Assembly: GCA_003313425.1 (NCBI GenBank)
Contig: NHZP01000014.1
Span: 1 to 64,000 of the forward strand
Direction: 5' to 3'
DNA length: 64,000 nt
Origin: Pseudopyrenochaeta lycopersici
Lineage: Eukaryota > Ascomycota > Dothideomycetes > Pleosporales > Pseudopyrenochaetaceae
In this document: positions 54,869-64,000 of the stretch, piece by piece
Layout: each line of letters opens with the position of its first letter
How positions within the stretch are numbered: position 1 is the first letter of the stretch
Notes under the pieces: generated by a model
What the model was told of the DNA's origin: nothing
The model's database searches: none
The model's input: only the letters and a program-made list of their open reading frames with translations
Translations under genes and position numbers: made by a program

Positions 54869-57800
54869 ATGGATTCTACAGCAGCTTGCTTCTTCCCCGC
54901 CCTCCGCACCGCCTTCGTTTTCCAAGGCGAGATGCAGGGCGAGAGGGAAATCGCGTTTGCACCTGTCCATGTCGATTTCATCCGCTTCGATGACTTCTGC
55001 AGGACCAAAGGCGTGCCTGCCACCCGTGTTGTATCTGCGGCCTGGCTTTTGGCTCTTCGCCTCTACACCGGCTGTGACACCCCGAGCTTTGGCTTTGCCC
55101 CCACCGAAGGCGCGCAATTGCAGTGCTGCTCCATTGACTTTGGAGACGGCGCAATGCGCGTGGAGGACATTATCGACAGCCTGCGTTTCCACATTGTCGA
55201 CGACGCATTAAAGAACTTCAACACTGCCGTTGCCATGACGGCTTCAATACCCCATGTATGTATTGCAGTCTACGTTCAATGTCCGATTAATTGACGTTTA
55301 TACTAGTTTGATATCACTATTATCACCACACCACAGGTATCAATTGCCTACCACGTGGACAAGATATCCTCTTCACACGCCGCTGGCATCGCCAGCACCC
55401 TTTCACATGCCATCAAGGTCCTGATTACCACTTCTGAGCGTGAATCGGTAAATGTCGACCAACTGGATCTTCTCAGTCCTGATATGCGCGCTCAAATATT
55501 CAGTCGAAACGCACAGGTACCATGCGCCGTTTCATCCACTACACACTCCCTCTTTTCCCAGCAAGTGTCATCCCGCGCACATGCTCCTGCTGTGGACGGA
55601 TGGGATGCATCTTTTACTTACACGGAACTGGATTCTCTTTCCAACCGCTTGGCGCATGCCATCACACAGCGCGACCTCGGCTCTGAGGCTTTCGTCGCTC
55701 TATGCTTCGACAAATCGGCGTGGACTGTAGTGGCCATGCTGGCTGTCATGAAAGCTGGAGCAGCTATGGTCCTCTTGGACCCCTCGCACCCTCCGGCGCG
55801 GCACGATAGTATTTTGGCGCAAACCCGCACGCAACTCATCTTGCTATCGCCAAATTATGAGGCGCAATGGTCTGGGAAGCTGCCTTCCGTGCTGCCCATA
55901 TCGCACAGCACTATTGAGGCGCTACCGGAGCAATCCGCCGCGCCCAAGACTGATGTGCGACCGGAAAGTGCCCTGTACACCATATTCACCTCCGGATCCA
56001 CAGGTACGCCCAAAGGTGTCGTGGTCACACACTCTTCGTTTCTTTCTGGAGTAATTCATCAGGCTGAGCATGGGGCCATGATCACACACAACTCTCGTGT
56101 TCTCCAGATGGCATCGTATACATTTGACGTATCTATTCTGGAGACTTTGAGCGCGCTCGTCCTCGGTGCGTGTGTGTGCATCCCCTCTTCGACCTCGCTG
56201 AGCAGTGCGGCTGGCATCGCTGCAGCTGTTCAGCAATACCGAGCGACATGGATGTTTCTGACGCCTTCGCTTGCCAAGGTTGTAGCTCCAGCCAGCGTCC
56301 CTACCCTCCAGACTCTGGTCCTCGGTGGCGAGGCTCCATCAAGGGAAGACATCGAAAAGTGGGCAGACTGCTTGCACCTTGCAAACGGCTACGGACCCTC
56401 CGAATGCTCCATTGCAGCCACTTGCAGCCCCCGGCTCCACAAGAATTCTGACCCCGCAAATATCGGACGCTCCCTCGGTGGCGTCGCTTGGGTCACCAAG
56501 CCGGACAACCACCATGTTCTGGTACCCGATGGCGTTGCCGGCGAACTACTTATTGAAGGCCCTATTTTGGCGCGTGGTTACTTGGGCGATGAAGTCAAGA
56601 CAGCCGCCGCGTTTATCAAGGATCCAGCCTTCCTACCCGGCGATCAAAGGAGAAGAATGTACAAGACCGGCGATCTTGTCCGTGCAAACCCGGATGGCTC
56701 TCTGACCTTTATAGGCCGCAAGGATACTCAAGCCAAAGTCCGCGGTCAGCGCATTGAGCTTGGTGCCGTCGAGCATGTTTTACTAAGCCATGAAGCCGTA
56801 AAGCATGCTGTCGCCCTACTTCCCGCATCAGGCCGTTTCCAGAAACGCCTCGTCGCCGTTGTGACGCGAGGAACTGGCGGTGAACTCCATTTATCAAAGG
56901 ATCCAGGTACACGAACACTAATTGCTGAACTCAAGACTCACCTGGCCGCGACTCTACCAGGCTACATGATCCCCACAGGGTGGCTTTTGGTAGATGGAAT
57001 TCCTCTACTAAGCTCGGGAAAGCTGAGCCGCGTTGCCACCTCCAAATGGGTTCATGAGATGGACGAAAGCACCTACCTGGATGCAATAGATCAAGAAGAT
57101 GATACGACTGCTGACGATGGCCATGACGAGAAGGAGGGTGTAGAGAGTGACCTTTGCAACCTTGTGGCCAATGTCCTGAAATTGCCTGCCGACAAAGTCA
57201 AGACACGCCGTAGCTTCTTGAGCTTGGGTGGTGACTCAATTACTGCCCTGCAGGTCGTTTCGCGCTGCAAGGCTCAAGGCGTCAATGTTGCCTTGAAGGA
57301 CCTGCTCAGTGCAAAAACGCTTGCCCAGCTTGCATCCAGCGCACAATCTCTAGCACCTGCATCGAGCCCAAATCAGGATGATTTGGACCGACCCTCCCTT
57401 TTCCGCACGTGGTTTCAGCGCCAGGCAGACTGCACAGAAGTTACGCCCATCCCAATGGAGCTTGACACACTAATCAACGACACCCTTCCAAATGCTGGAT
57501 TCAGCGCTCTGGATAATGTCGAAGATGTTTATCCTACATCTGCAATGCAGCAAGGTATCTTGATTGCTTGTATTAAGTCTCCCAGGGCCTATCAATATCA
57601 CGTCATCTTGAGACTCCGGGCTTCCACTCCCATCGATATTGTCCGTCTTTTGGGTGCCTGGCAGCGGGTGGTGACTATTCATCCTGCTCTCCGAACAACC
57701 TTTGTTCAGAGTTCGTCTAGTCAGCGCGCATACGACCAGGTTGTTCTCAGACATGCTGAAATCGATGCGACCTTTGTGCAGCACCACTTCGATGAGCAGC

Positions 57801-60800
57801 CACCAATGCCATTCAGCAACGGAGCAGTGCCACTACGATTCAGCGTGGCCAATACTGGGGAACGCAACTCAGTCCTAGTCAAATTGGAAGCAAACCACGC
57901 TTTAGTAGATGGTGCGACCCTGCCCGTTATTGCTAGCGATCTGTGTGCGGCCTATGGTGATGCTACCTTCTCTCGCATTGCCATGCCGTACCAACGATAT
58001 GTCTCTTGGCTTCTGATGCAAAACACCCCGGAGCATCTGAGCTATTGGAAGAATTACTTGAAGGGTCAGAACCCCTCATTATTTCCGCTCCTGAACGATG
58101 GCGTTGTCGCGGCCGAGAACGAGCTGCGTTCGGTCGAGCTAACACTAGACCCGGCAACGATTGCTCAGATGCGAGCTATTGCAACGGAGCACAGCCTGAC
58201 TTTGGCCAATGTCTTCATGATGGCATGGGCTTTAGTATTGCGCGCTTACACTGGATCCGATCGTGTGTGCTTTGGATATTTGTCCTCCGGCCGCGACATT
58301 CCTTTAGATGGCATTGAGAGCGCTGTGGGAGCATTCATCAACATGCTGGTCTGTAGTGTGAGTCTGCCAATGGACTCTCTATTGAAAAAAGTGATGCAGT
58401 CCATGCAGAATGATTTGACCGACAGCTTTCCTCACCAGCATTGTCGCCTGGCTGAGATCCAACAGGCCATCGGCTTGCCGTCAGATCAAAATCTGTTCAA
58501 CACCATCGTTTCGTTTCAATCTATGCAAAAACAACCAGATGCAGACTTGATGCTGACCAAAGTTTCGGAACACAACCCTACCGAGGTACGTGACATCCAG
58601 CGATGGATTTATATGACACTTACATGGTTCTAGTATGCGCTTACTCTCAACATCACGGCCTCAGCGGATGATGTTACAGTCAGCTTGGGCTACTGGAAAT
58701 CGATGTTTTCGGATGATCAGGCTGCTAACATCGCTGGGGCTTTCAAGCAGGCCCTCGACCATGTTACTAGTTCATTTGACCGCCCCGTGGGTGCGGTAGA
58801 TCTATTCAGCGCGCACCACCGCCGCCAAGTGCATAGCTGGAATAGCGCCGAATTCACCACTAGTGAAACTTGTCTTCACGGCCTATTCGAGATGCAGTCA
58901 GCCTCTCAACCCGATGCGCCTGCTGTCTGCGGACACGATGCGTCCTTCTCTTATACCCTATTGGACGACCTTTCAACAAAGCTCGCCATCCATTTAGCAA
59001 CCAAATGCAATGTTGGGCCCGAGACTCTTGTTCCCTTCTGCTTCGAGAAGTCTTCTTGGGCCATTGTTGCGATGATGGGGATACTCAAGGCCGGAGGCGT
59101 TTGTGTTGCCCTCAACAGAGCGCATCCGGACGACTGGCTTAAAACCATCTTAGAGAGCACTTCCGCCAGTACTGTTCTTGCCAGCAGTGAACAGGTGGCA
59201 CGATTTACCAGCCTTGTCCCTCACGCTATTGAGGTATCGTCTACCTCGCTATCGCAGCTCCCGCATACACAAGCTTCATCCATGCATTACCTCCAGCGAG
59301 CCCGACCCAGCAATGCAGGCTTTGTGGTTTTCACCAGCGGCTCAACTGGCAAGCCTAAGGGTATTGTGCTTTCCCACGCTGCACTCTGCACTTCGGCACG
59401 CGACCACGGCGACGTTATGCGCATTCAGTCATCATCGCGTGTCTTGCAATTTGCTGCTTACACTTTTGATGTGAGCATTGGCGAGATCTTTACGACCCTA
59501 TCTCGAGGCGGCTGCGTGTGCGTGCCATCCGACCAGGATCGCATGAATCACCTGGCCCGTGTGATGAACGACATGAAAGTCAATTGGGCCTATCTAACAC
59601 CTACAGTCGCTACGTTAATACAGCCCGAAGAAGTCCGTCTCTTGACACTCTGTCTCGGAGGCGAGGCTGTTAGACAAGAGAACGTCGCAACCTGGGCTGA
59701 GCACACTCATCTGATCAACATTTACGGGCCAGCAGAAACCACCATATGGTCTACTGCGCTCGCCGGCCTCACATCTGCAACGCCTGCATCTAACATTGGT
59801 CGTACTACTGGTCCCGGTGCCGCCATGTGGATAGTCGATGCGGATGATTACAATCGTCTCAGCCCCATCGGATGCGTGGGCGAACTCCTCATAGAGGGAC
59901 CCATTCTCGCACGTGGGTACCTCAATGATTCAGTTCGCACTGCCGATGCTTTTGTCACCAACCCAACCTGGGCCGCGGGCTCAGACCGTCGATTTTATCG
60001 CACTCGTGACCTAGTCCGGTATAATTCCGATGGTTCCATTGAGTTCATCGGCCGCAAGGACACACAAGTAAAGCTGCACGGTCAGCGCATAGAGCTGGGC
60101 TCCATTGAGAGTGTTATGAAACCTGAATTGCAGCAGTGTGGCGCAGACGATGCAGTTGTCGAAGTGGCCAAGGTCGGCCAGGACGTCGCGCTAGTAGCAT
60201 TCTTCACCACAGGCGCCGCCAGCAGCGACGAATGCAAGCTTCTCGAAGGCCTACCTGACAATATCCAAGGGATGATATCTCATGTCCAAAGCAAGATTGC
60301 GGAGAAACTGCCATCGTACATGGTACCAGCCGTTTACTTGCACGTTAGTAGATTCCCAAGCACCGTCTCCGGGAAACTTGACCGGAAGTCGCTCAGAGAG
60401 ATGGTCTCTCAGCTCCCGTCCGACTCTTTGGTTCGGTACAGCCACTCGAGCAAAAACAAGCGTTCGCTCTCTACTGAGAAAGAAAAGAGATTGGCTACAC
60501 TCTGGAGTCGCATTCTGGGTGTCGAGGGAGACCTCATCGGCGCAGACGACAGTTTTTTCAAGCTCGGCGGTGATTCTGTCGCAGCTATGAGGCTCGTGGC
60601 CATCGCTCGTTCTGAGGCAGGTATCGCACTGACAGTCGCTGATATCTTTGAACACCCTTCGCTCTGCGAGATGGCTGCCGTCGATACGGATATTTCAGAT
60701 GCTCAAGGTGCTTTTGAGGCCGTGCAGCCATTCTCGCTTCTGGACCAGGCCTCTATGAACCTCCACGATCTTCAACGCGAAATCTCCAGTCAGTGCAGCA

Positions 60801-63800
60801 TCGACACGCGTCGCCTGCAGGATGCATACCCGTGCACAGCACTTCAGGAAGGTCTCTTGGCATTATCCTCAAAACAGTCCGGCGCCTATGTCGCTCAGAA
60901 TGTCTTCAGTATGCCCGCCTCCCTCGACAGGCCTAGATTCCGGGCTGCATGGGAAACTGTAGTTAAGGCCGTCGAAATCCTGCGCACCCGGATTGTGTAT
61001 ACCGAGACAGTCGGCGCACTACAAGCAGTGGTAGAGGAAGGCATCGAGTGGCAGACTGCCGACTCTCTGCAAGCCTACCTCTCCAGCGACCGCAGCCGTC
61101 CAATGCGCTATGGTAGCCCCCTCGCCCGATATGCCATTATCGAGGACAAGTACTTTGTGTGGACCGCACATCACGCCCTATATGACGGTGTGTCTGTTCA
61201 GGCTATTCAGGAGAAAGTTACATTGGCTTACCGCGGCACCGCGATCCCCGAGACGTCACCGTTCAGTCTTTTTATCAAGTACATCAAAGACGCCTCTGCC
61301 AGCGACCAGAAAAAATACTGGGCGGCCAGTCTCGAGGGAGCCCTTACACCCGGATTTCCTTCAATCACCCCCGAGACCGCTGCTGAAGGTCGTTCGAAGC
61401 AGTCGCTTATGCACACCATCTCGTTCTCTGCCCAGGCTCGTAACGCCTCTGACATCACCATCTCAACGATTCTTCGTGCTGCCTGGGCTTTGGTTATTGC
61501 CCGCCAGTCCGAATCTGATGAGGCCGTCTTCGGTGTGACACTCACCGGTCGCAATGCTCCCATTCAGGGCATCGAGAAGCTAATCGGTCCTATGATCACG
61601 ACAGTGCCGCTTCGGATCCAACTAAGGGATCCTGGTGTGGCAGTAGGAGAACTCCTCCGCGGGATCCAGTCGCAAGCAACAGCTATGATTCCGTACGAAC
61701 AGACAGGTCTGCAGTCCATCAGACGTCTCAGTCCATCGGCCCAAAATGCGTGTGATTTCCGAACTCTTCTGGTTGTGCAGCCACGTGAGGCCCCAGAAAG
61801 TGATGGTCTAGGATTGGAGGTCAAATCTTTGGGATCTCACGATTTCCATAGCTATCCCATCGTCGTGGAGTGCAACGTCGAAGGAAACAGTGCAATCGAG
61901 GTGCACGTGGAGTTCGACGCAAATATAATCACCGCAGACCGATTGCAGGGAGTCATCAATCAATTTGGCCATGTCGCGCGCCAGTTGGCCGAGCATGCTA
62001 GCGACTTTAGTGCCAAATTACGCCATATCGACCTTCTCAGCGACCAAGACCGGGAGAAAATATCAACATGGAACAGCATTGTCCCTAAATCAGTCGAATC
62101 TTGCCTCCATGAGCTAATTGAACGTCAAGTCGTGGCTTCTCCCAACGCTCTCGCAATCCAGGGCTCCGATGCCAGCTTTACTTTCAAGGAACTTGAGCGG
62201 CTATCCGGAAAACTGGCGTGTCATCTTGTTGACACTTTCAGAGTTGGCCCGGGGACATTCGTACCATTCTGCTTCGACAAATCTGCACTTGCAGTCGTGG
62301 CTATGTATGGTATCTTGAAGGCAGGCGGCGCTTGCGTCGCGCTCAACCCATACCACCCAATGGAAAGGCTTCAGAGCATCATCCACGAAGTTTCGCCGCC
62401 TCTTATTCTCGTTGGTGCAGCACAACGCCAGAAATTCGACAATGCCCTTTGTGTAGACGAGGACTTTATCAGCAGCTTACCCGATCTTGACATTCACGCC
62501 AACAGTGTTTCGCCAGCTGACCCCGCCTTCGTTGTATTTACCTCAGGCTCTACAGGGAAACCGAAGGGAATCGTTCTGGAGCATCACTCTCTCTGCACTA
62601 GTGTCAAGGCTCACGGCAAGGTCCTTAGACTTGGGACCAGTTCGCGAGTTCTTCAGTTCTGTGCATACACTTTCGACGTCAGTATTGCTGAGATATTCAC
62701 AACTCTCGTCCATGGTGGCTGCGTTTGCATTCCGACCGAAGCAGAAAGGATGGATGACCTGGCAGGCGCTATCAACCGCATGAACGTTAATTGGGCATAC
62801 TTGACGCCAACTGTAGCTTCGCTTTTACCGCATCCCAACCAGCTGCCCACCCTAACAACACTTGCGCTGACCGGAGAGCCGATCAAGGCGGAAAACCTCG
62901 CCATCTGGGCAAAGCACGTTCAACTTGTTAATATGTATGGCCCTGCAGAGACTACCATCTGGACCGCTGCCGCCACTGCCTTGAAGACCAACAGCGCGGT
63001 TTCCAATATCGGCTATGGCGTCGGCGCTCTCACCTGGATAGTGGAGGAAGACCATGACTTCCTCACGCCTGTTGGCTGCGTTGGCGAGTTGCTCATCGAG
63101 GGGCCCATTGTAGCCCGCGGCTATCTCAATGACAAGGCCCGCACTGATGCCGCGTTTATTGTCAACCCCAAGTGGGCCAACCAGCCAGGGCTGACGCGCA
63201 AGTTCTACAAAACTGGCGACCTAGTACGATACGCCGCCGACGGCTCCCTTCAGCTCTCCGGGCGCAGAGACACTCAGGTCAAGCTCCGTGGTCAGAGAAT
63301 CGAGCTCGCGGAGGTGGAAACCGCTCTGAAGCGACAGCTGAGTGCATCTCTTAGCGTTATTGATGTTGCAGTTGAGATGGTGACACTTTCTCAGCGATCA
63401 GCAGATCCCATCCTAGTGGCATTTTTCGCCGGCCACACGCATGCGGACTCTGACAGCCTCCTATCGACAGTGACTGATGAGCTCAGACTTGAGCTCGTTC
63501 GTGCTGAGACTAAAGTCATGCAAGAGCTACCACCGTACATGATCCCTAGTCTCTATATCCCGCTGCACCATATGCCCATGTCGGTCTCTGCAAAGCGAGA
63601 CCGCATGCAGCTTAAAGCGCTTGCTCGTAATCTGGATCAGAAGCAAATCAGCATGTACACTCTGGCGACAAAGATAACACAAAAGCGCGTCCCTTCGACG
63701 ACCATGGAGCAGGTCCTACAATCGTTGTGGGCAAGCACACTCGGCCTGTCTGCATCCTCCATTGGAGCTGACGACGACTTCTTCCGCGTCGGCGGCGACT

Positions 63801-64000
63801 CCATTGCGGCTATGCGACTCGCTAGCCGGATGCATGAGATTGGCATGACCTTAACCGTTGCGCAGATCTTTAAGAACCCGCAGCTTTGTGACATGGCATG
63901 CTCTATCACTTCAGGTAAAGAAGCTCAGGTCGTTGAGCCATTTTCCTTGATCTCCCAGGGTAGATGCTCCGAAAGCGCTCTAGAGGAGATGGCCACTCTC
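54869..64000 (+). CDS. Nonribosomal peptide synthetase, 3' end beyond the window
   Basis: Exons 54869-55255, 55337-58585 and 58634 to the edge (introns 81 bp GTATGT...CCACAG and 48 bp GTACGT...TTCTAG) encode 3,001 residues so far without a stop. Order: C-terminal half of a condensation domain (no HHxxxDG), A1, T1, C1, A2, T2, C2, A3, T3, start of the next C. Each A domain has its core motifs (FTSGSTGTPKG, TFDVS, GYGPSE or YGPAETT, GRKDTQ-type A8). Carrier serines lie in SLGGDS (about 57236), KLGGDS (about 60573) and RVGGDS (about 63802). C2 has HHALYDG; C1 has NHALVDG, keeping the catalytic second His. No epimerase follows T1. Oddities: A2 has YRTRDL for YRTGDL; A3 has SAKRDR at motif A10. 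It should assemble a peptide of at least three residues, in the cytosol. Confidence 0.95.

Noticed and set aside
57400..58600. Possible epimerase domain after T1
   Set aside because: The sequence carries the C-domain motif SGRDIPLDG...VGAF and NHALVDG, and no EGHGRE-type E motif.
1..64000. tRNA and rRNA genes
   Set aside because: I looked for B-box-like GGTTCGAATC sequences and cloverleaf patterns by eye and found none that held up.

Overview
The window looks like accessory, possibly subtelomeric, DNA of a filamentous ascomycete (Pezizomycotina). The evidence is short GT-AG introns (about 45-160 bp) with CTAAC-type branch points, HET-domain genes, a DUF1996 protein, a bZIP-ankyrin regulator, a multimodular NRPS, and transposon relics whose stop codons mostly fit C-to-T change at CAA/CAG (RIP-like decay).

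Layout. 0-14 kb: sparse genes in decayed DNA. These are a broken gluconokinase-like gene (4.3-5.0 kb), a bZIP factor with a frame-broken N-terminus (6.6-7.6 kb), a secreted glycoprotein of three exons (9.0-10.1 kb), a solo LTR with a 5-bp target duplication (10.3 kb), and an intronless HET gene (11.8-13.9 kb). 14-24 kb: a repeat island holding two complete but mutated Fot1/pogo-type DNA transposons (15.3-16.9 and 19.5-21.6 kb) with compound terminal inverted repeats, a 189-aa conserved-type fungal protein between them, and ankyrin and HET pseudogenes. 24-28 kb: one six-exon gene for a 1,061-aa protein with a Gly-rich N-terminus. 28-32 kb: an internally deleted piggyBac relic, a 129-bp hairpin element and AT-rich repeats. 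32-39 kb: a two-exon HET gene, a Copia fragment and a three-exon DUF1996 gene. 39-42 kb: mostly decayed DNA.

42-64 kb is the most interesting part. It has a bZIP-ankyrin transcription factor (42.3-43.8 kb, minus), a BTB/POZ protein (45.9-46.8 kb, minus), a complete second-type fatty acid synthase beta subunit (48.1-54.4 kb, minus) and, divergently transcribed across a 460-bp shared promoter, a large NRPS that runs off the right edge (54.9 kb onward, plus). NRPS plus FAS beta plus a bZIP-ankyrin regulator is the gene set known from the TOX2 (HC-toxin) locus, where HTS1, TOXC and TOXE have these roles; apicidin clusters are related. I infer a cyclic-tetrapeptide-like pathway in which the dedicated FAS supplies a medium-chain acyl precursor for an unusual amino acid that the NRPS installs, under control of the bZIP-ankyrin factor. 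The NRPS differs from the HC-toxin type in having no epimerase after its first carrier domain, so the product may be new. The visible part covers three A-T modules; the rest of the cluster lies to the right of the window.
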